Assembly: GCA_020199835.1 (NCBI GenBank)
Contig: JAIVJV010000004.1
Location: 310,001-374,000 of the forward strand
Reading direction: 5' to 3'
Length of the DNA stretch: 64,000 bases
Source of the DNA: Acidobacteriota bacterium
GTDB lineage: Bacteria > Acidobacteriota > Blastocatellia > Pyrinomonadales > Pyrinomonadaceae
Every line of letters starts with the position of its first letter. Positions within the stretch are counted from its first letter, which is position 1. The position numbers and the translations under genes were made by a program. Under the pieces are notes generated by a model. That model was not told the origin of the DNA and did not search any database. It was given only the letters and a program-made list of their open reading frames with translations. Below, one piece after another: positions 17,808 to 26,792 of the stretch.

Positions 17808-18521
17808 ATGAAAGAAACCCCACTCGTCAGCGTAATCATCCCCGTTTACAACTACGACCGCTATTTAGCCGAGGCGATCGAGAGCGTTCTCAACCAAACA
17901 TACGAGCGCCTCGAAGTGATCGTCGTTGACGACGGCTCGACAGATCGGAGCAGTGAAGTAGCAAAGAGCTTCGCCGATCGGGGCGTGCGTTATTGTCATC
18001 AGGATCATGCGGGAATTGGTCCAGCTCGAAACCGCGGAGCGGAGTTGGCCCAGGGCGACTTTATCGCTTTTCTTGATGCTGACGATCGCTGGCCCGAGCA
18101 AAAACTGGCGCGACAACTCGCTGCGTTTGAAAATGATCCGGCGCTGGAAATGGTGTTTGGCCAAGCCGTGCAATTGAAAAACGGTTCAGAGTGGGAAGCC
18201 GGCGTTAAGAATAAGAACCCTCCTGCGGCCGGTATGGTTCCCGGCATGGTGGCTGGAACGATGCTCATCAAGGAGGACGCTTTTTTCCGCGTCGGCGATT
18301 TTCCGGGCGGACTGAAGGTGGGCGAGTTTATCGACTGGTATGCACGTGCGGTGGAGTTACAGATCCGCTCCCTGGTTTTGCCTGATTTGTTCCTTTGGCG
18401 AAGGATTCACGATTCAAACACGGGTGTGCGCGAGCGACAGTCGGTCACTGATTATGCGCGAGTGTTGAAGGCGAAGCTCGATCGGAAGCGCGCTGAGGGA
18501 GCAAATGTCGCAAACAGTTGA
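17808..18521 (+). CDS. GT2 family glycosyltransferase (3 of 3)
   Basis: 237 residues: VSVIIPVYNYDRYLAEAIESV, VIVVDDGSTDRSSEVA, GPARNRGAELAQG and FLDADDRWPEQ. It starts ten bases after the second glycosyltransferase and overlaps the AGE-family gene by 17 bases. Together with its two paralogues it implies up to three successive sugar additions, or three alternative donors, on one acceptor. That is inference from copy number and gene order only. Confidence 0.93.
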   Translation: MKETPLVSVIIPVYNYDRYLAEAIESVLNQTYERLEVIVVDDGSTDRSSEVAKSFADRGVRYCHQDHAGIGPARNRGAELAQGDFIAFLDADDRWPEQKLARQLAAFENDPALEMVFGQAVQLKNGSEWEAGVKNKNPPAAGMVPGMVAGTMLIKEDAFFRVGDFPGGLKVGEFIDWYARAVELQIRSLVLPDLFLWRRIHDSNTGVRERQSVTDYARVLKAKLDRKRAEGANVANS

Positions 18522-19812
18522 GGTACGCGCGGGCCGTGGTGTCCGGGAGCGAGCGAGAGTAGCGCTTGAATGGCAGGCGCTGCTCAAAAACAGGATGCTG
18601 CCGTACTGGCATGACACGACGGCGAGCTCTCGCGAAGGCTATCGAGTTTACGATCCGGGGGCGCGATCGTGGCGCGCGCAAATTGGATCCTTCATCAACG
18701 GTAGAAACGATCGTGCACAAAACGAGAGCCTGCGCGGTTTGGTTTCGCAGTCACGGTTGATCTGGGTGTTCTCTCGTGCGCACCTTCTTGGTTACAGCAC
18801 GCCCGAGCGTGATTACCTTAAGCGCGCCGCACACGGATATTCCTATTTGATCGAAACAATGCTCGATCGGCAGCACGGCGGCTTCTATTGGAAAACTGAC
18901 GTTGACCGTGGCGTCATCGAATCACACAAACTTCTCTACGGTCAGTCGATGGCCATCTACGCACTCGTCGAATATCACCGGGCCAGTGGGCTGTCAGACC
19001 CACTCGAACACGCTTGTTCAGTTTATAAGACTGTGCAGCAGAGGTTTCGTGATAAGACCCACGGCGGATGGATTGAACACTGCGAACGAGACTTCACGCC
19101 GTTGAGTTGCACGGGCGAGAGGTTGCCGGGCATGCCCGATGTCGTCGGATTCAAAAGCGGTGACGCCCACTTGCACTTTTTGGAAGCGTTAACAGAGCTT
19201 TACGCGGAAGTGAAGGATGCTTCGATTCGAGACTCGCTGGTTGAGACAATCGAGCTGCTCTGCACACACTTCTATCCGCCAAACGTGAGCGAATCCTGCG
19301 AGTACCGTCTGCCCGATTGGAAGCCGGTCGCCAATGATGACCTTTCAAATCTCTCGCATGGTCACATGGTCGAATTTGCCTGGTTACTGCTGCACGCTCA
19401 GCAAACACTTGGACTGCCACGCGATTGGGATCACTTCGAGCGTTTCGTGCGGCATTCGTTACGTTATGGTTTTGATCATGAGCGAGGAGGGTTCTACTTC
19501 AGAGGTAAGCGTGATGAACCTGCCTGCGACACGACGAAGCTATGGTGGGTTCAGGCGGAAGGGTTGTCGGCACTCACTGATGCTGTCGCGCATTCCGAGG
19601 AGTACAGCGGGGCACTCACTCAATTAGTGGATTGGATACTCAACTATCAGATTCGATCAGACGATGGCGTCTGGATGGCAAGCACAGACGCCGCGGGCCA
19701 ACCGCAGAACGTCAAGAAAGCCGGCGAGTGGAAAGCGGCATATCACGAAGTCCGCGCGATAACCAGGTTCATTCACGCATTTGCTGCACAGTCTAAAAAT
19801 GATCGCTGTTAA
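18505..19812 (+). CDS. AGE family sugar epimerase/isomerase
   Basis: 435 residues forming an (alpha/alpha)6-barrel like N-acylglucosamine 2-epimerases and mannose isomerases. Recognisable segments are HGGFYWKTDVDRG, KLLYGQSMAIYALVEYHR, THGGWIEHCERDF, NDDLSNLSHGHMVEFAWLL, ERGGFYFRG and KLWWVQAEGLSALTD, which carry the conserved His, Glu and Trp residues of the barrel cavity. It starts at ATG 18505 behind GGGAG, overlapping the third glycosyltransferase. Within the cassette it could supply the sugar isomer used by the glycosyltransferases. The substrate cannot be fixed from sequence. Confidence 0.88.
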   Translation: MSQTVEVRAGRGVRERARVALEWQALLKNRMLPYWHDTTASSREGYRVYDPGARSWRAQIGSFINGRNDRAQNESLRGLVSQSRLIWVFSRAHLLGYSTPERDYLKRAAHGYSYLIETMLDRQHGGFYWKTDVDRGVIESHKLLYGQSMAIYALVEYHRASGLSDPLEHACSVYKTVQQRFRDKTHGGWIEHCERDFTPLSCTGERLPGMPDVVGFKSGDAHLHFLEALTELYAEVKDASIRDSLVETIELLCTHFYPPNVSESCEYRLPDWKPVANDDLSNLSHGHMVEFAWLLLHAQQTLGLPRDWDHFERFVRHSLRYGFDHERGGFYFRGKRDEPACDTTKLWWVQAEGLSALTDAVAHSEEYSGALTQLVDWILNYQIRSDDGVWMASTDAAGQPQNVKKAGEWKAAYHEVRAITRFIHAFAAQSKNDRC

Positions 19813-20962
19813 CAATGAGGCCGGGTGCTGGCCCACTCCAAATCAGGAATTGATACTGCGCGCAGCCGTGTTGCAGGGCGAGCCTGCGTTGGAGGCGTGG
19901 AACGAATGGAAGCGGAAGACCAACCTCGACGTAATAGACTACGGCTCTCACCGCATGGTTCCGCAGCTCTACCGAAATCTCGTCCGTCATGGAGTCAAGG
20001 ATCCGATGATGGACCGGCTCAAGGGCGTCTATCGCTACTATCTGTACAAGAACGAGATTTTGCTGCATCGCATTGGAACTCTCCTCGCCGCGTTCGAACA
20101 AGCGCGGATCGAGACGATGGTCCTCAAAGGCGCGGCTCTGGTCCAGCTCTATTACAAAGAAAGCGGACTTAGGCCAATGCTCGACGCCGATGTGCTGGTC
20201 CACGCACATCAGGCTGAGCAGGCGATGGAAGTTTTGGCGAAATTGGAGTGGAAGCCGTTCCGCTATATGCAACCACGGATGCGTATTCCTATTGTCCACT
20301 CAACGCCGTTTGAGGATAGTGGTGGACGCCAAATGGATCTGCACTGGCACCTTTTCTGGGAGTGTTTCAACGCGAGCGATGATGACAATTATTGGAAGCA
20401 TGCGCTCGCGATACAGATCGGTGGCGTGCAAACTTCGGCCTTGAGTCACACGGATCAACTGCTGCACACTTGCTGGCACGGCGCCAGGTGGAATGAAGTG
20501 CCGCCAATCCGTTGGGTCGCTGATGCTATGGCGATTCTCAGCGCCTCGGCTGCGGAAATTCAATGGCCGAGCTTGTTGAAAAAGGCGCAGAGACACCGCA
20601 TCGTTTTGCCGGTTAAGGATTCTCTCGAGTACCTGAAGAACAAGTTCGACGCGTCGGTTCCTGATGACGTGCTGAAGTCGTTGTCGGCTGTTCGCATTTC
20701 AAGAATCGAACGCGAGAACTACGAGGTGACGTTGAATCCGATGGCTCCTCCAACCACCTCAAAGATTCTGCGGCAGCTTTACTACGACTACCGCTGGTTA
20801 TCGAGTAGTACGAGCTCGCGTTTCAAGCCACTGGCGTTTGCGAAACATCTGCAAGCGAAGTGGGACATAGACCGCCTCTGGCATGTCCCGCTGTACATGT
20901 CGATGAGAATGGCGAGACGCGTCTTCACCGCGAAATCAGGTGCTCGTTATCTCCGCACTTAA
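19799..20962 (+). CDS. Nucleotidyltransferase family protein (NTP_transf_5, PF14907-like)
   Basis: About 387 residues from ATG 19799, overlapping the AGE gene by 14 bases; a TTG 18 bases upstream is an alternative start. The nucleotidyltransferase core is visible as MVLKGAALVQLYY, then GLRPMLDADVLV with the catalytic acidic pair, followed by VHSTPFEDSGGRQMDLHWHLF. Proteins of this family recur in lasso-peptide and other RiPP clusters, where their reaction (possibly nucleotidylation) is not well established. It is the last gene of the cassette and ends six bases from the convergent small gene. Confidence 0.85.
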   Translation: MIAVNNEAGCWPTPNQELILRAAVLQGEPALEAWNEWKRKTNLDVIDYGSHRMVPQLYRNLVRHGVKDPMMDRLKGVYRYYLYKNEILLHRIGTLLAAFEQARIETMVLKGAALVQLYYKESGLRPMLDADVLVHAHQAEQAMEVLAKLEWKPFRYMQPRMRIPIVHSTPFEDSGGRQMDLHWHLFWECFNASDDDNYWKHALAIQIGGVQTSALSHTDQLLHTCWHGARWNEVPPIRWVADAMAILSASAAEIQWPSLLKKAQRHRIVLPVKDSLEYLKNKFDASVPDDVLKSLSAVRISRIERENYEVTLNPMAPPTTSKILRQLYYDYRWLSSSTSSRFKPLAFAKHLQAKWDIDRLWHVPLYMSMRMARRVFTAKSGARYLRT

Positions 20963-20967
20963 AGCTC

Positions 20968-21177
20968 TTAGCTTGTCGCCTTGCTGGACTTGCCACAGTT
21001 GGCAGCCATCCACTTCTCGCAATCCTTCTGGCTCGCCGGTCCGAACACCTGGCTGTAGATTGCCTGAAAGAGATCGCCATGCTGGATCACTTTACAGTCC
21101 TCGTATTTCTTGCCGGTACTCGCTGTGAGTGCGATGACGATATAGCCTCTCAACCTGTCGTCGGATTTGTCGGCCAT
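20968..21177 (-). CDS. Small hypothetical protein
   Basis: 69 residues. AAGGAGGAG lies just before ATG 21177, an almost perfect ribosome binding site, which is why I accept this short frame. The sequence is soluble (GYIVIALTASTGKKYEDCKVI ... FGPASQKDCEKWMAANCG) with three cysteines and no signal peptide. I do not recognise a family. It runs divergently from the PEP carboxylase gene and convergently to the nucleotidyltransferase gene. Confidence 0.65.
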   Translation of the reverse strand: MADKSDDRLRGYIVIALTASTGKKYEDCKVIQHGDLFQAIYSQVFGPASQKDCEKWMAANCGKSSKATS

Positions 21178-21286
21178 GAGCTCCTCCTTCTTTCCTTTGA
21201 TGGTTTGAGTAAGATCCCGACTGAGGGGCGAGCTCTCGCGGGAGGGTGCGAAGCCTATAAGATCAGGGACACGGAAGCAAGAGTTC

Positions 21287-21337
21287 GAATTGACTCACTG
21301 AAAATCTACTCCCGAATTGACTCACTAAAAATCTACT
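21287..21337. repeat. Tandem 24-base direct repeat upstream of PEP carboxylase
   Basis: Two copies (21287-21310 and 21314-21337), separated by CCC and differing at one base. Each begins GAATTGACTCACT and ends AAATCTACT. The 27-base period and the repeated TTGACT suggest a duplicated operator or promoter element for the downstream gene. Confidence 0.6.
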
Positions 21338-21423
21338 GCAAGGTATTCGTTGCCTCGTACAAGATCACATCGAATCAAAAAGTTCAAAGCACCACGCGCG
21401 TGACAGCCTCCGCACCGCGTGGT

Positions 21424-24201
21424 ATGCATACGTCTATGTCAGGACTCTGGAATGTAGACGATCAAGCAGCACGCCTCGCGGAACTCACCAGTCAGGACAG
21501 GGATCTAAAGGAAGCTCCCTTGCGCCGCGATGTGCGTTCGCTAGGCCGTCTGCTTGGCGAAGTACTCAAGGAACAGGTTGGCAACGAGTTCTTTTCCGCG
21601 GTCGAAGAGTTGCGCCTGTTGTTGATTGAACATCGAGAGTTGCACGCCCAACCCGGACACGACGTTGAGAATGTGGGGCGCTTGATCGAACGGGCGGAGA
21701 GCATTGTCAATCGTTTGGATGTTGCTGAAGCGCATCAGATGGCGAAAGCGTTCGCAATCTATTTCGAACTGACAAACCTCGCTGAAACCAATCATCGCAA
21801 ACGCCGTCGCCGGGCTGCGCAGGCATCGCCTGAGTTGCCGGCCCAACCAGGATCATTTCTGGGAACTCTGCGCCGGATGCGTGATGCCGGCATCACTCAA
21901 CAGCAGGCACTTGAGTGGTTGCAGAAGATAGACGTGATACTTGTATTCACTGCTCATCCCACCGAAGTTGCAAGACGCACCGTGCTGTTCAAGCGGCAAC
22001 GTATTGCCGCGGAACTCGAACAGTTAGATCGTCTGCCATTGACCGAAAGGGACTCAGAAAAACATGAGCAGGCGATTATGGCGGAGATAACCGCACTCTG
22101 GCAGACCGACGAGGTACGACGCCGTCAGCCGACAGTTCGCGATGAAATCAGGATGGGTCTCGATTACTATCCGAGTGTTTTGTTTGAAACCGTGCCGGCG
22201 GTGTATGACGAGCTGGCCGACGATTTCCGTGAAGCGTTTGGTGAAGAGTTACCGCCGAACGCCTTGCCTCGAGTGTTGCGCTTTGGTTCGTGGATTGGCG
22301 GCGACCGCGATGGTAATCCTCTGGTCACGCCCGAGTGCACGCGAGATGCATTGGAGATAGCTCGCGAAACAATTCTCGCCTACTACATCGAGCGAGTGAA
22401 CGACTTGATTTGGCAGCTCAGTCCTTCGACGCATCAGGTTCGAGTCTCAGTGCAGCTGGAAGCCGCACTCAACTCGTATGAGACCACGACTTCGGCGCCT
22501 GAGCTCAATCCCGAAAGACACCCGTCACAGGAAGCTTATCGGCGTTTTCTGGATTATGTCCTGGCTCGTCTGACGCTAGCGCGTGACGAGCCCCGAAACA
22601 CGCATGCATACAAGATCAGCGCTGAGTTCCGCGAGGATCTGAGCGTCGCCCGTCATAGTCTCTCTGCCAATGGCGGGGAACGCGTCGCGAGGTTTTTGTT
22701 CGATCCGCTGCTGCGCCAGGTAGATACTTTCGGTTTTCATTTACACACGCTGGACGTTAGAGAGCATGCGACCGTTCACGAACGTGCATTGCTCGAGTTT
22801 TCCAGACTCGTCGCAGCAAACGAGAATGCTCTTCCGCCTGCACCAGCAAAGGAGACTGTAACTTTGCTGGATTCACTGAGGATGGTCAGTAACTTGAAGC
22901 GCGAATATCCGGCCGAAGCGATTCGTACTTACGTCATCAGCGGAGCACAGTCGGCTTCGGACATCACGGCGGTGGTGTCGCTCGCGGAATTGAGTGGTGT
23001 ACAAGTGGCATCCACGAATGGATCTGATCCCGGCCTGATGCCTGTGCCGCTCTTTGAATCGATTGACGATTTGCGTAACTGCCCGGCGGTCTGCCGGAAT
23101 TTGTGGACCAGTTCGGCCTATACTCGTTTGCTCGACTCGTGGGAGCGACGTCAGGAGGTCATGCTCGGGTACTCCGATTCAAACAAGGACGGCGGGATGC
23201 TCACCAGCACCTGGGAGATCTTCAAGGCCCATCGCGAACTTCACCGAGTCGCGGCCGAATGCAACGTAAAGCTCACGTTATTTCATGGACGAGGTGGCAC
23301 AGTCGGGCGCGGTGGTGGACCAACCCATCACGCGATAATTGCGCAACCGCGGGGCGCCTTCACAGGTCAGATAAAGATCACCGAACAAGGCGAAGTGATG
23401 AATTGGAAGTACTCCGATCGGGTACTCGCCGAAAGAAACCTCGAGTTGATGATTGCAGCGTCGCTCGAAGCATTGTCTCGCCCGGGCGACGTCGTGGATT
23501 TAGACCAGGAGAGCGAAGCGGCTTTGGAGGAAATGTCTCAAGACGCTTTTGAGTTTTATCGAGAAAGTATTGCCGAGAACGAAGCAGTACTGACCTACTT
23601 CGAGGAGGCCACTCCGGTCAGGGAATTGGAACACATGAGGATCGGTTCTCGGCCCACGCGACGAGGCGCCGGACGTGGTCTCAATGATCTTCGCGCGATT
23701 CCCTGGGTGTTTGGTTGGATGCAGAGTCGTCATGTTGTGCCGGCATGGTTTGGAGTTGGCTTTGCTTTGGAACGCTTCTCCGAAAAGAGTTCAAATAATC
23801 CGGAGTTGCTGGAGAAACTGATGTCACAGTTTCCACTCTTCACCGAACTGATCGCGAACGTCGAGTTGGGGTTGGCGAAAGCTGATCTGTCGATTGCGCG
23901 TTTGTATGCAGGGCTGGTTTCTGATGCGCTGCTGAGGGAGCGAGTGTTTCGCATGCTTTTCGAGGAGTTTGAGCGCACCAAGGGCATGGTGCTACGTTTG
24001 ACTGGGCAGTCAACTCTACTTGAAAAGAACCCGGTGTTGGCCCGTTCGATTCGATTGCGGAACCCGTACGTCGATCCGTTAAGTTTAATTCAGGTTGAGT
24101 TGCTGCGTCGGAAACGTCGAGGTGAGGATAACGACAGTGTGAACTACGCTCTTGCGGCAACCATCAATGGAATTGCCGCTGGGCTGAGGAATACAGGCTG
24201 A
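21424..24201 (+). CDS. ppc: Phosphoenolpyruvate carboxylase
   Basis: About 925 residues, normal for the bacterial enzyme, taking ATG 21424 (ATG 21436 is equally possible; neither has a clear ribosome binding site). It makes oxaloacetate from PEP and bicarbonate to refill the citric acid cycle. Signature elements are present: TAHPTE with catalytic H178, GGDRDGNPLVT, LGYSDSNKDGGMLTS, FHGRGGTVGRGGGP with the second essential histidine nearby, ITEQGEVMNWKYSD, RRGAGRGLNDLRAIPWVFGW and the C-terminal NGIAAGLRNTG. Cytosolic. The open frame upstream of the chosen start is not PEP-carboxylase-like. A tandem repeat precedes the gene. Confidence 0.97.
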   Translation: MHTSMSGLWNVDDQAARLAELTSQDRDLKEAPLRRDVRSLGRLLGEVLKEQVGNEFFSAVEELRLLLIEHRELHAQPGHDVENVGRLIERAESIVNRLDVAEAHQMAKAFAIYFELTNLAETNHRKRRRRAAQASPELPAQPGSFLGTLRRMRDAGITQQQALEWLQKIDVILVFTAHPTEVARRTVLFKRQRIAAELEQLDRLPLTERDSEKHEQAIMAEITALWQTDEVRRRQPTVRDEIRMGLDYYPSVLFETVPAVYDELADDFREAFGEELPPNALPRVLRFGSWIGGDRDGNPLVTPECTRDALEIARETILAYYIERVNDLIWQLSPSTHQVRVSVQLEAALNSYETTTSAPELNPERHPSQEAYRRFLDYVLARLTLARDEPRNTHAYKISAEFREDLSVARHSLSANGGERVARFLFDPLLRQVDTFGFHLHTLDVREHATVHERALLEFSRLVAANENALPPAPAKETVTLLDSLRMVSNLKREYPAEAIRTYVISGAQSASDITAVVSLAELSGVQVASTNGSDPGLMPVPLFESIDDLRNCPAVCRNLWTSSAYTRLLDSWERRQEVMLGYSDSNKDGGMLTSTWEIFKAHRELHRVAAECNVKLTLFHGRGGTVGRGGGPTHHAIIAQPRGAFTGQIKITEQGEVMNWKYSDRVLAERNLELMIAASLEALSRPGDVVDLDQESEAALEEMSQDAFEFYRESIAENEAVLTYFEEATPVRELEHMRIGSRPTRRGAGRGLNDLRAIPWVFGWMQSRHVVPAWFGVGFALERFSEKSSNNPELLEKLMSQFPLFTELIANVELGLAKADLSIARLYAGLVSDALLRERVFRMLFEEFERTKGMVLRLTGQSTLLEKNPVLARSIRLRNPYVDPLSLIQVELLRRKRRGEDNDSVNYALAATINGIAAGLRNTG

Positions 24202-24317
24202 ACCGCACACTATCAAAGACGGGTGTTATACGTTCCGGTCCTGCTTGCGTTTTCGAAACTTGACGCTCCTTAGCCAACAACTTACTTTCTCAACTTCCTG
24301 CGAGGACACTGTCGTTC

Positions 24318-24560
24318 ATGAGAAAAGTAAAGATTCTTTATTGCGCTGTTTGACCGATCAAAAAAGCAATGGCTGCCAGTGTGGCAGCCGAACTGGCTAA
24401 CGACAAAGAAGTTGAAGTCGAAACTGTCAGAGGCGGTCTGGGTGAGTTTAGCGTTTTCATTGATGGTGAAAAGATCATCGACACAAATCGTTTCTGGTAT
24501 CCGACACCAGCCAAAGTGGTCGCCAAAACCCGTGCGCGATTAGCTGAACAACGTTCCTGA
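24318..24560 (+). CDS. SelW/Rdx-family selenoprotein (in-frame TGA read as selenocysteine)
   Basis: ATG 24318 opens MRKVKILYCAV, then TGA (24351-24353), then continues in frame through a conserved Rdx-like body (GGLGEFSVFIDGEKI, NRFWYPTP) to TAA-type end at 24560, about 80 residues. The TGA falls exactly at the second position of the CxxC/CxxU redox motif that follows the first strand in SelW/SelT/SelH proteins (YCxxU). A 7-bp hairpin starts 17 bases after the TGA with the geometry of bacterial SECIS elements. Without readthrough, only a meaningless 63-residue frame from 24369 would be called. Such proteins are small thioredoxin-fold redox proteins. Decoding as Sec is inferred but strongly supported. 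Confidence 0.85.
24371..24389 (+). promoter_or_regulatory. Bacterial SECIS-like stem-loop
   Basis: GGCTGCC-AGTGT-GGCAGCC forms a perfect 7-bp stem with a 5-base loop inside the coding region. The loop begins 24 bases after the TGA and has G as its second base. This matches the described bacterial SECIS pattern of an apical loop some 16-37 bases from UGA with a G among its first two bases. Confidence 0.8.
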
Positions 24561-24617
24561 AGCAGCCTTAGCGGTCGTGGAACGTGGTCCTCACTATAGC
24601 ACCAACGCGCGAAGCGC

Positions 24618-24690
24618 GGCGTGCACAGATCAACCGACTGCGCTCGAAGCCTGCGCGATCAGTGAGGGGCGAGGTGGTATCATGGCCCAA
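24618..24690 (+). repeat. Remnant copy of release-factor-like gene 3' end
   Basis: About 70 bases here match 27348-27416 at roughly 85 percent by eye, including the coding end of the release-factor-like gene ([15 protein letters not shown] against [15 protein letters not shown]) and the following GAGGTG.TATCATG. No intact gene lies upstream, so this is a leftover of a duplicated or lost paralogue. Confidence 0.65.
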
Positions 24691-24727
24691 GCAGAACCAA
24701 GAGGAACTCGTTGAACCCTAACTCCCA

Positions 24728-26740
24728 ATGAATCCAGGTCCTGGATCCGCCCAAAAACACATTCCCTTCCTAACGATCGCGTTGATTTTGTTGGCTGCAT
24801 TCGCCTTGCAGCTCGTTTACCACGCGACGCGCACAAGCGCGACGGTTGACGAGCCGGACCATATTCTGGCCGGTCATCGTCACTGGCAATGCGGCGATTT
24901 CGGCATCAATCCCGAACATCCGCCGCTGCTGAAACTGCTCGCGACGGCGCCGCTCAATTTCCGCGAACTCTCCGAACCACCATGGGAATGTGGTTCGAAA
25001 CTCACCTCCAAGTTCGATGCCTTCAGCTACGGCAGCACCTTCCTCGTCGACAACGGGGTCGACAGTGTTGTGATACCCACGCGTCTGGCTGCTTCGGTGA
25101 TGAGCATGTTGCTTGCGCTGCTCGTGTTTCTAGCGACGTGGGAGATGTTTGGACGCTGGGAGGCCGTGACGGCGCTGGCGATTCTCGCGTTCGAACCGAA
25201 CCTGATCGCGCATGGCTCAATTGTCACGACCGATATGGCCATTAGTGCCACTTCTTTCGGCGCGATCTATGCACTGTACAGGTTTGGTAAGGCTCGAACA
25301 TGGCTTCGCTTTTCGGTGGCCGGTCTGGCATTCGGTCTGATGCTCGCTTCAAAGCATTCGGCTGTGATTTTTGTTGGCATCTTGTTCGTGTTGTCGATCG
25401 CCGACGTGGTTCTTTTTCGCCGGTCGGAGGTACGTCTTTCAAATCGGATCATTCCGCAGATCGCGGCGTTCGCCGGGATGTTTGTGATCGGGCTGGCGAT
25501 CCTCTGGTCGTTTTATGGATTTCGCTATTACGCGATTCCGAAAGCGACCGAAAGCACGATTTCTGTCGCCGATTACATTAAGGAAAATGGTAGGCCGGAA
25601 TCCGTCGAGTCCCTCACAGCCCGAGTGACTGCTGCGATAAGCCATACACCTGTTTTTCCCGAATCCTACGTTCTTGGAATGGCAGATGTCATCGCGTGGG
25701 GCACCCGGAACTCCTGGATTTTCGGCCGCATTTACACGACCGGAAAGTGGTTCTATTTTCCAATCGCTTTTTTGGTGAAGACCAGCATCGCGCTGCTTCT
25801 TCTTTTGCCACTCGGCCTGGTCTATTTACTTTTCAATCGAGAAAATTTACGCGAAGGAATGTTTTTGCTCGTGCCGGCGATTATATTCTTCATCTTTGCT
25901 TCAAGCTCTAATTTCACGACCGGCGTGCGGCATATCCTGCCGATATATGGACCGCTCATAGTACTCGCGTCGGCGGGCGCGATATGGCTTTGCCGGAGGT
26001 TCGACGTTTTTCGATATGCGCTCGCCGCTTTGCTTGTCTTCAACGCTATTGCGACTGTGAGGTCGGCGCCCAGTTATCTGGCGTATGCGAATGATCTCTC
26101 GGGTGGCTACGAGAACACGCATCGCATCTTTATCGACTCTAACACTGACACGGGACAGAGCATGAAACTTGTCAGTGAATACCTCGCTCGCGAACGTGTA
26201 CAGGACTGCTGGATTTCGACATTCGTGCATCCTGAGATGATCCGCTCGGTGCAGCCATGTCGGCCCATGCCATCGGGCGTAAGGATAATGGTGAGTCGCA
26301 ATCTGATCGATCCGGTTCCGCCCACTATCGAAGGGACCGTTGTCTTGAGCGTGATGGAGTTCCCGCCTCGTGGCGGTGACGAGTATTTGCCTATCGCCAA
26401 ATCCGAGCCGATTGCGTTTATCGGAGGGAATACCTACGTCTATCGCGGGCGATTTGAGGTGCCGCTAGCGGCGGCGATTAGTCATGCCGTTCGTTCCGGA
26501 CATTTCGTCCGCGTGAAAAATCTTGACGCGGCTGTTGCGGAAGGACGCGAGGCAGTGAGGTTAGGCGCCGGCGATCCGCGTACACATTTGGCTCTCGGTC
26601 TTGCGCTCGCGCGCGCCGGCCAAAATGAAGAAGCGATACAGGAATTCGAAACGACTGTGGTGCAGGCGAAAGCGGATCCGAGGTTTCGGAACGCGGAGGT
26701 CAGGGCGCAACAGGAACTCGCTCGACTAAAGGTTCAGTAA
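24728..26740 (+). CDS. GT-C fold membrane glycosyltransferase (PMT/ArnT-like) with TPR-like tail
   Basis: 670 residues. The first membrane helix is followed by an extracytoplasmic loop with the acidic pair in TSATVDEPDHILAGHRHW and the motif NPEHPPLLKLL, as in protein mannosyltransferase/ArnT-type enzymes that use polyprenyl-phosphate sugars. About eleven helices follow up to residue 450, then a soluble periplasmic region, and the last 70 residues look like two TPR helix pairs (THLALGLALARAGQNEEAIQEF). Acceptor unknown. AGAGGA lies some 20 bases before ATG 24728, so the start is only moderately supported. Confidence 0.88.
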   Translation: MNPGPGSAQKHIPFLTIALILLAAFALQLVYHATRTSATVDEPDHILAGHRHWQCGDFGINPEHPPLLKLLATAPLNFRELSEPPWECGSKLTSKFDAFSYGSTFLVDNGVDSVVIPTRLAASVMSMLLALLVFLATWEMFGRWEAVTALAILAFEPNLIAHGSIVTTDMAISATSFGAIYALYRFGKARTWLRFSVAGLAFGLMLASKHSAVIFVGILFVLSIADVVLFRRSEVRLSNRIIPQIAAFAGMFVIGLAILWSFYGFRYYAIPKATESTISVADYIKENGRPESVESLTARVTAAISHTPVFPESYVLGMADVIAWGTRNSWIFGRIYTTGKWFYFPIAFLVKTSIALLLLLPLGLVYLLFNRENLREGMFLLVPAIIFFIFASSSNFTTGVRHILPIYGPLIVLASAGAIWLCRRFDVFRYALAALLVFNAIATVRSAPSYLAYANDLSGGYENTHRIFIDSNTDTGQSMKLVSEYLARERVQDCWISTFVHPEMIRSVQPCRPMPSGVRIMVSRNLIDPVPPTIEGTVVLSVMEFPPRGGDEYLPIAKSEPIAFIGGNTYVYRGRFEVPLAAAISHAVRSGHFVRVKNLDAAVAEGREAVRLGAGDPRTHLALGLALARAGQNEEAIQEFETTVVQAKADPRFRNAEVRAQQELARLKVQ

Positions 26741-26792
26741 TGAAAATTAAAGAGCCCTGCGCGCGGACTGAACGGTATCATTCCCGGCAAAA

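Noticed and set aside
16377..20962. Reading the glycosyltransferase cluster as a capsule or O-antigen locus
   Set aside because: No flippase, polymerase, priming transferase or export gene is present, while PqqD, HprK and NTP_transf_5 point to peptide modification; kept only as an alternative.
24369..24560. A 63-residue hypothetical gene starting at 24369
   Set aside because: It is the part of the selenoprotein downstream of the TGA; the real start is 24318.
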